From: Oreohelix idahoensis
Lineage: Eukaryota; Mollusca; Gastropoda; Stylommatophora; Oreohelicidae
Length of the DNA: 64,000 nt
NCBI GenBank assembly: GCA_024509875.1
Contig: JAMPIV010006391.1
Span: 124,001-188,000 of the forward strand
Direction: 5' to 3'
Position numbers and translations under genes: made by a program. This document shows positions 26,485 to 41,400 of this stretch, one piece after another. Position 1 is the first letter of the stretch, and each line of letters opens with the position of its first letter. Below the pieces are notes generated by a model. It had not been told where the DNA came from. It saw only the letters and a program-made list of their open reading frames with translations, and did not search any database.

Positions 26485-29400
26485 CATCTAAGTATTATTA
26501 AATCCCATCTCAACCCTTTGTCTCCTGACTCCAAGACCAAATAACACAAGTAATTAAATGCACAAACCACCCACGTATATACACTACAATTTATCAATAA
26601 TCACATTGAGGTTATACGGCCCTCATAATTATATTATTGGTGTAACCTAGGGCTTAACCTTATACAGTTAAATTATCTCAAAAAGCCGCTACACACATCC
26701 TAGATACTGCTAGCTTATACATAGAAAAATTATAGGCACGACTTACACTTCACTCTATAGTTTAGTATAATTAAGTAATTGATGGCACTCCTATCTAATA
26801 AAACGAAAATTTCCTCCCAGAAGAAAGCTAACTCTAACGTGCTCAGATCCACACAAAAACTGTCTACAACGTTAATTAAGTTATACACCTACCCAATACT
26901 GAATTTCTCGCGCAGAGCAGACGATATATAGACTGGCGCTTTCATCACGGCTGAATTTCTTGGGACCAGAGAGATCTACAAGATTTTGATGCTAAAATAT
27001 TTCTGATGCAAGAACGGACTCGGTGAGTCGTCGCATCGTGTCTCTCTCTCTGGAAATGCTTTCGGCCGACCTTTGACCAATTATATTACTGCCCATACAT
27101 TAAATCTGACCTCAGCCAATGATATCTTAACTAACTTATGACTCATGTTTACTAAGCAAAATGCGTAAAATTATTTCCAGCTCACGCGCAGAAATACTAC
27201 GTAACATTAAGTAATCGTCTGACCGGCTGCTCACTGGAAGAATATAATTGGTTACGCGCTGAAACATGGGTCGTGGTTCTCCCTCATCCCTACAATTAAA
27301 CAGGGTAGGTGCGGGTGTTCGATTTCCTCCTAACGTCTGAAAAATTAACCCAGCCTAATAATTATGAACTCAAATGCCTAATGAAATAAATAAACGCAAT
27401 TAATTACAGAGAGAAGAAGACTGGGGCGAAATTGAAAATAAAACCTACAGTAACTCCTCATAAATGAACGCAAATAATTACAGAGAGAAGAAGACTGGGG
27501 CGAGTTGAAAATAAAAAATACAGTAACCCATCACAATTAACAAACCAAGAATAGATGGTCTAATGTAACAGCACAATTGAAGATGCTTAGAACAAAAAAC
27601 GTCAAGTAAGCATGGCAAACCGCTGTAACATAGGCATTATTGTAGTAAGGGATTTCAACACCAACATACAGAATGCTGAAGTGCTGGAAAAATGACTACA
27701 TAGTTACCTACCGCCCCTTCCTAAACCTGGTAAAGACCCCATAATGCTTAGCAGCTATCGAACCATCACATTACAGGATGTCTACGGATGGGTATGAAAA
27801 AAATCGAAAAAAGGTGATTTGTCTTACGAGGACAAAAGACAGATAATAGCCAACGTTGCGGCCACAAGGCCTTCGTCAGGGAAAGGAAAGAAAGTGAGGG
27901 CTAGATAGGACACATAAGAATCTAAATAAATATAAAAATAAAACCTGGGTACTTCCCTAAAGGCAGCTAAGACCTAGCACGCCTGCAGAAGAGAGAGTGC
28001 TTCACAAGAAAAGCTAGGATGTCTACAGCAAATTACTTGAAAAGATAGTGGCAAGACAATGAATGAACCACCTTGAAAATGTACACATCCTCCCTGATGC
28101 TCTGGGCAGTTATAGACCTCTGAAAGTAACATGGAGCAACGCTGGAACATTTGCATATGATGTAGATGAGGGTTTCCAGGGTAAACAAGAAACGGTGGCT
28201 GTGTTAATTGACCTAGAGGATGCTTACAACCTTGAGGATTTTGCAACCATAAGGAACTGTGTAATCCCATATGGTGTAAACCTTTGGCTAACAAGGTGAA
28301 TAGTGGCTGCCTTAACTGAGAAATCAATTGCATTTCGCTTGGGAACATGGACATCAGAACCAATGCACATTTGCCTGGGATTACCCCAGGGTTCTCCATT
28401 ATCATCGGTGCTCAGATTGAGCGAAAAGAAGCTCTCACAACAAGCAGAAGAGAAAAGAAAACGCCATTCAAGAAAATAGCTGAGGGCTACTCTACCTCTG
28501 GGGCCCATTACCATAGTCAGTTATGACCGAAGGGGGTTACTACTAGCTGAAGAATATTTTGATGTCTGTAAGTCTAGCCTGCAACAAATCAGTTTGTTTT
28601 ATTCATTTACAGTGCAGCCAGGAGGAGATCTGACTGTAACCAAATGGTCAGTACAGGTGGTTCTTGGGGACATAATGTACCCTAATGTGGTGTGCCATGT
28701 GGCTAATTAAGTAAAAAAAGTTTAAAATTTGATTATAACTGTACATGAACTGACCAAGAACTTCAGCACTCTTAAGAGCATAAGACATAGCAGAATCATA
28801 GACATATTGTTTGTTTCTATGTACCAGAGATATTGTCATTTCTATGGATGTACCACATTTTGGAGTTATTCATAGCAAACATGCAGTCAGCAGCAGTTAA
28901 TAATATTCTTTTACTTAACTGATTCAGTAACTACTTGCTGCTTAAGGGCTTTCTAACTTTACTGATCTAGCTTCATTTGTACTAAAAATTGGAAAATATG
29001 CTAATGAACAAATGTCATTTTAGTCAGAAAGTACATGTTTCCTCATTTATTGTTTATTAACAGGATCTTCCAGAGTCCACAACCTTGAAGTCTGTCAAGG
29101 AAGCGAACAAACTCCTTCTTCTGGCCATCAAGTCAACCAGTAACCCAATCTTCTCCTGTTGCCGCCTCTACTTTATGACATACTTCCCCAGTGGATTTTG
29201 GTCGCGTCTTATGACTCGCGTGTTGGCTGATGATTCCCTGTATCTCATAGTAAAAGATTTGTTTCCTTTACCCCGTGACCTGTTGATACGAAGTCCTGAG
29301 GTAAGCTGGAGACCTGTAATAGGTTTTATTATGTATCATTATTTACATGTGAGATTCTTTTTTATTTGATGGTCTATAAAATTATATTGTTGCTTTTACA

Positions 29401-32400
29401 TTTCTCAATAACTGGTTTAGGATCATTAACTCTTTGACTCCGTTATTTTTTTCCACCCTGTGCCGTAATTATTTTTTGAAGAATTCTAAACTGTGACGTG
29501 TACTATCTTTTAGTGTAAATTTTATGTTAATCTTTTCTGTGAACCTGTACTTATTATATACCAAACTGTAGGGAAATAGATAGAGAATTGTATTAACACA
29601 AGTAGGTTCGGTATACTTAAAACATTTTACATGTAAAATTGAAAAGCACTAAAAGGTAAACTGTAGAATACGAGATTTACTTACTTACTTACTTACTTAC
29701 TTAGTTGTTCCCCTTCTACCGTGAGGTGTAGAGGTTTGGAAGAGAGAGAGCGCCAGACTATCCTATCGGCTGTCTTCCTCCTGGCCTGGTTCCATTCTAG
29801 TCCTCGGTCTTCAAAGATTGTCTAATGTTGTCCTCCCAGCGGACTCTGGGTCGTCCTGGGGGTCTGGATCCCTGGCTCTTTGTTTCCCATGCTTGTTGTG
29901 GTAGCCGATCTTCTCCCATTCTGCAGACATGGCCAAACCATCTTAGTTGGGACTGTTCTAGTTGGATCTGCAGGGGGTGGGATTTTAGGCCTTGGCGTAT
30001 CGTCTGGTTGCGGACCATGTCTCTTCTTGTTACTTCAACCACCTTCCTCAGATACCTCATTTCTGAGGTTTGGATCTGGCTTTTATGGGTTGTAGTCATT
30101 GCCCATGACTCGCATCCATATGTCAAGACTGGGACATAGGTGGAGCGGTATACAGCCATCTTTGAGATTTACCAAAGACAAATTACTGTTGTAGACTTTA
30201 TAGTCTTCAAACATCAAGGTAATCCATTTACGAAGTAAAAAAATATTGATTATGGCCACAGTTAGTACGTTTAGTGTTATTCACACCAGTTTTTACTGTG
30301 GTCCCTTTTAAGAATAAAATAAATTATGCAATATTGTATTACATAATTTTCAAACAAATAAAGAAGAATAACATCATATACAAACTTTTTTACATTTTTT
30401 AACATTTGTTTAATGTTTTAATAGTATCCTTAGCTTCATCTTCTACCTAGGACTAGTGATTAGATGTCACTGTAGATCTAGTTTTGTTGCTTTTCGATCG
30501 GCCAGAATAGGACTATGCCCATTCATCAACTAAATCCAGTGTCTTGCTTTTCTGCACCAATTCCGTTATTTCACAACAAACTGTGACCATCAAACAATCA
30601 TCGTCAATGTCAGCAATGTTTCTAAGTAGTTTGACACAATTATTCACTTAGGAGACTTACAAAATGTAAATATAAAGTATGACATATTTCTGTAGCAATA
30701 ATGAAAAATGCAAACATGTGAATCATCACACAAATTGTGATAATAACATCAAAACACACACACGTGCTGCTTAACTACACTCAAATTAGTTGTTTAAATA
30801 GTAGCAGAAGTCATTCTACGAGTTTTAAAATATGAACTGCTGTTACGTACATTTATTACCTAAGGGGGTAGTCTTCGGTCCTGCCAAATGTACGCACCAG
30901 TCTTGATATAGTTATATTATTTGTGCGGTCGAATGATTCGCGCACTGACGTGCACGAAGCAGTGAGTGTTGCTTTGGGATGCACGGGTAACCTAGTTGAG
31001 TAGTTTGTGACGTCATTTTTGAAGGGGCAACATGGAACTTGTTTATGTCCATGATTGTTATATTATATTTGTATTCAATGGCATGTTTATGGAAAGCCAA
31101 TTATTCTAGTGATCTGTATTGGTCTTCAGGTCGAAACCAATAGCAGCAATGTCACGTAAGTTATCGCCCCACTTCTTATTTAAAGCTGTATTATATGGCC
31201 GCTCTAATACTAGTCTAGCGGGAATATGTTATTCCTAGAATGGATCTACAGAGTCGTTTGCCTTTAGGATTTGTATCGTAGAAGAAGGATTCCTACGAGT
31301 GGAAGAAGTTATTGATTACCTTATGCACATGTTTTAATATGCTGTTACAACAATGCCAGAAGCGTGGCATAGAATGGGAGAGGTTAGTCAACTGGAATCT
31401 CTAACCTGTTCGTATTATCGTGTATGACTTTGTTTGAAACTATATGCTATCTAACGTTATGTTTTGGAGAACGTATGGGATTGTGAAGTATGATATGGAA
31501 GATTTTATCCTGGAGTATGAATACGTTACCATGATAGACGTCCTTGAGAGAAGGTCAACGGACTTGAATGAGAAGAATATTATACGGTAACAGTTTGTGA
31601 TCCTTAGTCACTTGAGTCAGAGGACTTTATGGTAGAGAATCTTCAGGAACTTTAAAAGTAATTACCATTATGCTGATGTATGATCTTTGCGCCTGTGACG
31701 ATGTTAGTCTTGTCCATTCCGTCTGTGTCATGTTGAATAAAATCGATGTACAGTCATCACCGACTTATGTACTGCCAGTACTTGCCCAGTTCACTACTTG
31801 TTGAAGTTCGTTGGAAGAATATTGTTGACATTCGTTCATTTTAACCATTCACGTTTGAAGCTACCTCTTCACCAGTATAAACTGTACTCAACCATAAAAC
31901 GCTCGTATACACTGACATTTATGGCTACTCGTGCAGAAGGGCTTCATATATGCGGTCTTTGTGTACTGGGGTTCCGCTCTGGTGGATATACGAAGTACTG
32001 TTCGTGAGTACTTATGGTGCACGTCCATGATGCAAGGGAGGGGGGACGGATGGGATATGGGGGGCCCCACAATGTACTGGGGATGTAGATTTTAAAGTGC
32101 ACCACACGCGAGTACCTTGTCTGAAATAAGCTCACGATCGTTATGACTCAGATTATTGAGGGGTATCACGATCACCGGTCGGGGTGCGCACCATAATATC
32201 GTACTTCTCCGCTCACCGTTTGGGCGCCTGTGCCACTGGTTTTGCGAAAGCTATTATGGTTGGTCACATGATCTATCAATCTATACCTGCGCATTACTAT
32301 TGTGACCAACTGAAGATTATCTTACTCACGTGGGGTTCCATGTATTTTATGTCATTGCTTTCGTTATGCTCAAACAGGGGTGTACGAGGCTACACATGGG

Positions 32401-35400
32401 CTTGGCGGGCGTGCACAACACCTTAGGAACGGGGGTCCAATAATCCCCCTCACGAGTGTGTACCACCCAAGGTTACGAGCTACCAGGTGTTAACGGGTGG
32501 TAGTGCGCGTCCTGATGTACCGTGCGGTGGTACCCAGGGTACGTGGCCCCACGTTGATCTTGCTTTTTTTTTCAATGCATTTTTTTACCAAGTTATCGTA
32601 GATCGTTTTTCCCCATGTCTATTCAGTTCCTATTTGCCACACCTTCGGCTACCTTTGGTACTGGGGTTGGGGGTTACCTGGGGCCTTCCCTAGTGCATAC
32701 TGGTTCACATACGCTCGCATGGAACTCGAGTATGTTTTCCATGGTTGTCACGTCTATTTGTTGGTTATTAGCTTCAGTGTTGGTGAGGTAGTGGCAGGTT
32801 CGATCTGTCCTAGAACGATGATATTCCCATCTCGAGCCACAGCCAATCAATGTGCGAGCTCTTACGTCATGACGTGTACTGTAGGGCCGCATTTTGTAAC
32901 CGTTTTCCATGGGGCCCGTGGCAATTTCCTGTCAGTGGCTTGTTGACCAGGCTAAGGCTCTCCCCCCGTGATATACCCTTGCCGATGGTTGTTGTGATCG
33001 CTATGACGCGGGGGTCTTTCTGTACCCTGATAGTTCCTATTTAGATTGTTTTTCGCCCCCCCCACGTTGGGAGCAATTGTTGTCGTTTTGGTTATTATTT
33101 TTACTCCGTACTCCCTAGTTTTATAATGTATGGCTTTGTTTGTATATTCATGGTCATTGTCACCTTTTCCTGTCGTTCACACGTTTGGTTCAACAAAAAT
33201 CCTATGTTTGCCTACACTGTGTTGTCTATTGTCCTTCCGTGGATTTTATTTGATCCCCCCCGCAGTTGTATCATCGTAAAACTCTTTTAGGACATTTGCT
33301 ATTTCTAGCTTTCACATTTTTTCTTTTTATTGGACTTTCTGCCCCGACTCGTTTTATACTCCGTCTTTGATTAAATGTCGTCTTGTCGGCCTATTGTTTT
33401 TTATTGTCTTTTCGTTGTTAACTATTTTCATGACCCCCCCCCCCCTATTTCGCCCTAATTACATAAAAAAACTGACCCCCCTCCCCCGCCCCCCTTATAA
33501 TAACATATTTAATGTTGGTCACCCTAAAAAACCTCCGATTTTATAAACAATTATACCGTTCTTATTTTAAGGAACAGGAACCGAAGAACACTAATGTATA
33601 TAGTTAACAAGGTTAACTAATTTTTTTTATTGATTCAATAATTATCCATTCTTTAATTATATCTAGAGTAGGATTGTGATCCTACTTATATAGCAATAAT
33701 GTATTCACTAGATTATTTCATTAAGCAAGCAAAAGCTCTTCAAATGGGGGGCTCCTGATTGAAGCCAAAATCATTTGCAACTTGCAGATGATATAAAATT
33801 GGCTCAAGAAATAGAAGCTCGAACAGAGTTTGAAAGAATGCTTAGAAACTTTAACTTATGTTTACGGGAAAATTTTGAAACTTGAGGCAAAAAAAAAACT
33901 GGTCAATTGACGGATCTGATGAACAAGGGGGATTGAAAGTATGTGAGCACTGAAAAAATGGAAGGATTAAAAACTGCTGAGGAGGGGAATGAAAAAGAAG
34001 AGGAAATTTAATAGCTGAGGAAGAGGAGAAAAAAATGAGGGATTGGTTAATGCCGCTTGAAAAAATTAGAAAGAGAGAAACGGATTTCAGCGAGAAGCAG
34101 AACAGAACAAAGCAAAAGGGGGAGTCTGAAAGGAAAGAATTTTAATACAAAATGAATTTGATTGCTGAATTAAGGAAGAAACGAAACAAGAAGTGAAAGA
34201 AATGGGAGCTTAAAAGATGGAAAGGCTGTAAAGAGAGATGAATATATGCTATGGAGAAATAAATCTTTAAGGAAATGACGGAAAAAAAATAATGGGAAAT
34301 GGAAGAGGAAGGGAATGAGGAGATTAATAGCTGCAAAACAAAATAATAAAATGACGAGACTTCAGCTTTGGAAATGAGAGGGTTGGAATTATGATGATAA
34401 AAAAAACTGAAACCAGCAATGAACTCCTAAAATTATTTTTGTGTCAGGATTAATGTTGATATAGGTAGAAGTTAGACGTTTACTATCTCCAGGAAGCTAA
34501 TTCTCAGAGAACTTTTGAAAGCCAAACTCCATCCAGACAATATGGATCATATTTTAAGGTAAATTACACACATGTAAAACCGTTAAATTACCGAAGTTGT
34601 GTGGTATTTTAATCCCAACCGTTAGGGGGTTGTGGATTAGACGGAGGAATATTCTGTAATGGACCTGTCGATAGAGTTGCATTTTAGGGTCCCCACTTAT
34701 GGGTTTAAATTATAACGTTGGATAAAAAGCCGCTTATATTTGATACATGATATTTTATTTTGGATTACTTTACAGGGGGAGGGGCATGCATAGTAGCAGT
34801 TATATCAATACCACCAGCATTGGTGAAGGGAAAAATGACTATAATGCTCTTAGAGCCGCACTTCTGCAAAAGAAAAATTTCCAAATGACAGGAAGACAGA
34901 AGAATATTTTAACCGAATTAAGATTTCGTAAATACTATTACCGACCTGAACCCCAATCTAGCAGAAAATTTCATGTGATTTTCTGTCACAAAATACGACT
35001 AACACTAGAAAAAAGATGGATTGGAATTCGAATTATCCAAAATTGAAAAAGTCATCGTTATGAAGGGTAACCCGGTTCTATTCGATTTACTTGATGCGCG
35101 ATTATAGGTACCTTACTAACATCGTACTGTAAATCCCTACATTTTTTTCTATCGCATTTTTTGCGCACTGAAACCCATTAAGCAAGAACCGGAGGAAACC
35201 CTTCATATCAATGAAAGACTTAGAAGAACAACATTTGCAAAAAAATTTTTTGCACTACTGCTCACCCAAACCATGGGGATAGTTCTAAGTTAATGGCAAC
35301 ACATGACGCGGAAAGTGAAATTCTGGAATATTGCCTGTTGCTTTTTGCAGCACAACAAAACAATTTTTCACGGAAATCGTTTCCTTTAGTGCTGACAAGG

Positions 35401-38400
35401 TATGTCAATAAGGGACAATAAATACACAATTTTAACAATGATACAAACTTTTACAAAAGGGGGAAGCAATTTCAACAATCAATCTGCTCCCATTTAATGT
35501 TTCTTGGAACCAAAACTCACAGATCCCGCGGAAGATTTTTTGGTAACAATAATTTTAAAAAAAAATAAATCAAGGACATTATAATAAACAAAACTGGAGA
35601 TCAGGATCTCAGGGTCCGCAAAACAGACAAGGTTTTTGGATAAAATTTTAAAAGAACATCATAACCTTCATTAAACAAAAACTATCGGGGGACTCATCCA
35701 AATTTTAAAACTCTTAGCAGAAAACGGGGGGGACAATTGGGGCATTTTAACCTTTGAAATAATCAATATCGATTTCGCAGAGATTAGATCGTCAAATAAT
35801 CAACGGGTAGACATTCTAACGTTGCTTTTAAGTGATACACAAGGCTAAATTGTTCGCTAATCCAAAATCGTACATGTTATGTAATGTTTCTATTGATGTT
35901 CCTATACAGAAAGAAAGGGTTCTAAGTGACTGTAAAGAGCTAAATCAACTGCTATTCTTAGGAAGAGTTGCGGACATCCTTAGTTAATTGTTACGCGCCA
36001 GGGGGACAGTTGAATAGAACCAGGGTAGGGGCTCTAGAACACACAGGGGGATGCGCTAAAACCAGACTTCACTTAAGGCGACTCACGAGATACTAACGTG
36101 CTTGCAGTTATGGGCGAACATTTTACCTTCGCGTCACCCTAGGTCATGTAACTAGGGCCCTCACCCTCCAGGTCATGTTCACTCCATCTCGCTCGGAGGC
36201 GTCTGTTACTCGCCAACATGGGAGGGGCAGTGTGAGCTCCCAGGTAAATTATTGTTCAGTTTCACTCACACTATCTTCAGAATTCCACTTAGGTCTTTCC
36301 AGCCCCTATAAGGCTCTACGGTTCCTTCAGTGATTCGACCCTATGAAGCAAATGCCCAGTTATGCGGGAAATGACCTTTATTCTGCTGCAAATGCGACGT
36401 TAGTGACGAACGCCGGGATCAGCTTACATGCAAAAAAACCATGTCCATCAGTTGAAGTTTTAACGTTATACCTTGTGGGACGAGGCACGTGCTGACGCAA
36501 GGGAGTTCAGGTTTTAAATCCATGTGGAATTGTTCTGTAAATCCAGCAAACATTTATGTTAAATATCGCGTGCTGTTTGAATCTAGGCAGTATAGGAATG
36601 ATTTCTACTTGGATATCCCACAGGTTGTTCGTCGAGAGTAAATACTTTCCGGGAAACACGGGATTATTTTAGTGTTTTAACAATTGAGGTATGTTGGTCA
36701 ACAATCATTTCATGAGCTCGTCATAATTTACGTTGATCTCAGAATTGAATAACAATAACTTGGGTGTCCGGGTTACATGATGGAACCCAACAGGCATTAG
36801 TGTTGTACATAACCAAGGCAACATTGCCAGTCGGATGGATATGAAAGTGGGTCCCTTGGTCAACAGGTGATTTTGTTTTGCAGACATTGTCAAAAAGGCT
36901 TCAGGGTGGACGAAACCATGTCTACCTTTCCGTACGAAAAACACTTTTCACCATGTGCTATTTATGTTTGTCTATTGATCTTAATGAGTCTTATACCAGG
37001 GTCAGGGAAAGTGTCCTAAGCATGTCTTCTTATGCCAAATCTGCAATTTGTGATTGAAACCCTACAATTGGGTCGATACATGGGTATTAAAAGATTTGTT
37101 ACACCTGCATAACAAATTGGCTGAATGGGAAGAGCGACATATTCAAACTGCAAATGCAGTAGTGACTAGAGTGCAAGCTACTAATATGTCGCATGATACA
37201 CCTATTGAACCTACAGTTCATACCACTTGTGATGATGATGCTCCTATTTCACGGGAGTTGTTTGCTACATTGCAAAAGAATGATGATTCATTAAAAAAAA
37301 TTTTTCAGTATGTTAACAAAAAGAATACAAGCAACAAACTTGCAAAATCTAGACATGACTTTATACTTAAAAATGGGATTTTGGTGAGAGTAATACGGGA
37401 AAAGGATTCATCCTTATGTTTTCAGATTCTAGTCCCATCCTCTATGAGATCTTGTATATTACGACATGCGCATGACTCGCAATGTGCGGGCCATATGGGT
37501 TTTTCGCGTACCAAATCCAGAGTGCTTTCGGCATTCTACTGGCCAGGCGTTCATAGGGACATCACTCTCTATTGTCGGTCCTGTTTGATATGTCAGGAAG
37601 TTAAGGTACGGGGTCCATTTCATGCGGCTCCTATTCAAGCTGCGGACATCCCGATTAGACCATTTGATAAAATGGCCATTGACATTATTGGTCTGATGCT
37701 TCCATCTGCTAGAGGGCATACGCATATCCTTACGTGCATTGATATGTGCACTCGTTGGCCTGAGGCCATCCCTCTCAAGAACACTTCATCTGCCAGTGTA
37801 GCAGAGGCATTGATGTTAATCTTCTCACGCATTGGTTTTCCACGGAAAATCTTGTCGGATCATGGGGTTCAGTTCATTTCTGAATCCATGTCTCAAGTTA
37901 TGATGACATTAGGTATAGACAGATCTCTTAGTTCTATTTATCATCCAATGTCAAATGGGTTAATTGAGCGTCTCAATAGGACACTCAAGCAGTTGTTGGG
38001 TAAGATGACTCAAGACCATCCCCAAGACTGGGATCGGGTCCTACCCGCTTGTCTCTTTGCGTATCGCGAAGTACAAAATCAAGCAACGGGGTTTTCTCCA
38101 TTCCAGCTTGTTTTTGGCATGCAACCACGCGGTCCGATGTCGTTAATCCACGACTTATTGGTTGACGAGAATATTGAAGAGGAAACTCAATCCTCTTATG
38201 AGTATGTGATCTCTCTGAGAAAGAGAATCATAGATGCTTGTAGACTAGCTACTGCATCATCTGAACAAGCCAAAGAAAAAGCTCGTCTATTTGCAAACAA
38301 GTATAGACGTCTTCGCCAGCTCATACCTGGTGATGAAGCTTTTGTCTTACTACCTGCGCATAACAATCGTCTTTTAATTACCTGGAGAGGTCCTTTCAGG

Positions 38401-41400
38401 ATCATCTCAAGAATATCCGATGTCGACTACATCGTTGATGTTAATGGTAAACATAAAACCTTCCACATTAACATGTTGAAGGAGTATTACTCACGTCCTG
38501 ATTATCTACAGTCAGTGTTTCAGGCAACTGACGATCCTACACCACCTATTCAACACTATTCTAGTTTGTCAGTCATCCAAGAAGAGGAATCTTCTTTCGA
38601 TGATGTACAACTACCAATACCAGTTGTACCACTCCATTCCACTGAGAAATGGAATGATGTTACAATCTCATCTACTCTTTCGGCTGATCAACGTCAGCAA
38701 GTCTCTAATATTCTACACTCGTATGAGGATGTCCTCACTGACATCCCAGGTCATACGTCAGTCATCCAACATGACATTATTCTGACTGACGATACGCCTA
38801 TTCGAGTTCGCCCATATCCTATTCCTTTACACTTTCGTGATAAGGTTGATAAGGAATTGGATGAGATGCTCCAATTAAATATAATTGAACCATCTTCATC
38901 TCCATATTCTTCTTCCATGGTAATCATTAGGAAGAAAGACAACAATATACGTCTTTGCGTAGATTACAGGAAATTAAACAAAGTTACAAAATTCGATGCG
39001 GAACCATTACCTCTTTTAGATGACTTATTGGAGAGATTATCTCATGCTACATTCTTTTCGAAATTTGACCTTTCAAAGGGATATTGGCAAGTGCCACTCA
39101 CTCCTAAAGCAAAGCCATTCACCGCTTTCTCGACACCACGGGGTCTTTTTCAATGGAATTTTATGCCATTCGGGTTAATGAATGCGCCAGCTACCTTTGT
39201 ACGCATGATGCGCCGCATATTGTCTCATCGTCCCGATGTCATTACTTATATAGATGACATCTGTCTTTTCAGTGACTCTTGGGATGAACATATTCAGGGT
39301 TTAAAATCTTTACTTTCTACCTTACGGGATTATAACTTAACAGCGAAACCTTCAAAGGCTTTTGTCGGTTTTCATGACATCTCATTTCTGGGTCACCGCA
39401 TAGGACATGGTTTCATGTATACAGAAGACAGTAACGTCTCTAAAATTTTAAACATCTCAGCACCTAAGACAAAAAAACAAGTTAGGTCGCTTTTAGGACT
39501 AATACAGTTCTATTCAAAATTCATCCCTCATTTGTCTACTATAACTGCACCTTTTTCTTCTCTACTGAAGAAAGGCACATCTAATGTAATAAAGTGGTCG
39601 CAGGATCACCAAACGGCGTTAGACTATATAAAACAATTTTTTTCAAATGCACCTTTTTTGAGGTTGCCTGACAAAAATCTCACCTTCATTCTCCGCAGTG
39701 ATGCAAGTTCTTACGCTATCGCTGCAGTTTTGATGAAGGAATATAACGGCACCTTATTTCCGGTTATGTACGTATCCAGAAAGCTCACGCCGAGCGAGAC
39801 GAAATATTCCGTTCCGGATAAAGAGCTCCTTGCTCTTGTCTGGGCAATCACTAAACTGGATCGTTATCTCCTCGGATCTCACTTTGTGGTGGAGTCTGAT
39901 CAGAAAGCTCTTACCGCACTGAATACAGGGAACGTTAAGTCATCAAAGTCAGCGCGTTACGCTATAGCGCTTCAACCGTTCCATTTTGAGATACGAGCTA
40001 TTCCTGGAGTGCAGAATGTGTTCGCAGACTGTCTATCAAGATGCCCAAGTGAACGTGTCGAAACTAAACCACTTCCAGATGTTGGAACATCCTCACCGAT
40101 AACATGAATAATTTTGTACATTGTTATTGATACTATGGTAACATTTTATTACTACGTGAACATTGATACTATAGTAACATTTTTTATTAATATGGCAACA
40201 TTGTTAAGAGCGACAAATATACATTTGTTATTCCTATGGAACATATTACACTACATAATGTGTTAGAGAAAATATTATATCGTGTATGGAACATTGAGAA
40301 CATTATCTCGTCGATTACTAACTAGTTGTTACGGAACAGTGACATATTGATAGGGATATTGAAATTACTTAGAATATATTGTTAACTAGTTATTTGTTAG
40401 TAATTAAGGAATATATAAATTAGATTAATTCAATTTAATCTATTTAATTGATTATGGATCACACACAAACTAACTTTCTTAGTTGTCAGGTAATACCTAC
40501 ATTCACAGGTCTTAGTTATGATATCTCACTGTTAGATCACTAGTCAACCGTACTAGTGTTAGAAAACATTAAGTGTGTTGATTCTTAAAGTGTTTAATTT
40601 TGCATTGCTTCATTTTTGCACATTGTATTTTCAATTTTTCTGTTTCATTGATTCTCTTGTCATTGATCATCATCAGTGTTGCTGTTCATTTTCATTTTTG
40701 AAATCATATGTTTCAAATTTTGTTGAAAACTTAGTTGAATTTTATTATCATCTTTTTTTTATGGTTTTTTTCATTTTTCATTTTCAAACTTGTTTTACCA
40801 CATCGTTCCAAAGTAGGTCGTTTGTGGATGTGTGCTTTAATGCATACTATCATTTAGTTATATTCATTTCGTTTAATATTCTTTTCTTAATATGATATAA
40901 CTTTATGCATTTCATATATCTTGTTGTAGTTTTGACTCACCTCTCTCGGGTACTAAGTTAAAAAAAAAAAAAAAATTAATAGAATTAATTTTTTTAAGGG
41001 GAGGTGATAAGGGAGCTGTTACGTACATTTATTACCTAAGGGGGTAGTCTTCGGTCCTGCCAAATGTACGCACCAGTCTTGATATAGTTATATTATTTGT
41101 GCGGTCGAATGATTCGCGCACTGACGTGCACGAAGCAGTGAGTGTTGCTTTGGGACGCACGGGTAACCTAGTTGAGTAGTTTGTGACGTCATTTTTGAAG
41201 GGGCAACATGGAACTTGTTTATGTCCATGATTGTTATATTATATTTGTATTCAATGGCATGTTTATGGAAAGCCATTTATTCTAGTGATCTGTATTGGTC
41301 TTCAGGTCGAAACCAATAGCAGCAATGTCACGTAAGTTATCGCCCCACTTCTTATTTAAAGCTGTATTATAAGGCCGCTCTAATACTAGTCTAGCGGGAA

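Noticed and set aside
37459..38405. Minus-strand frames in pol
   Set aside because: Shadows of the pol coding frame with no family resemblance.
40575..40895. Hydrophobic 106-codon frame after pol, possible envelope-like protein
   Set aside because: Phe/Leu-rich because the DNA is T-rich; no signal peptide, Cys pattern or glycosylation sites, and far too short.
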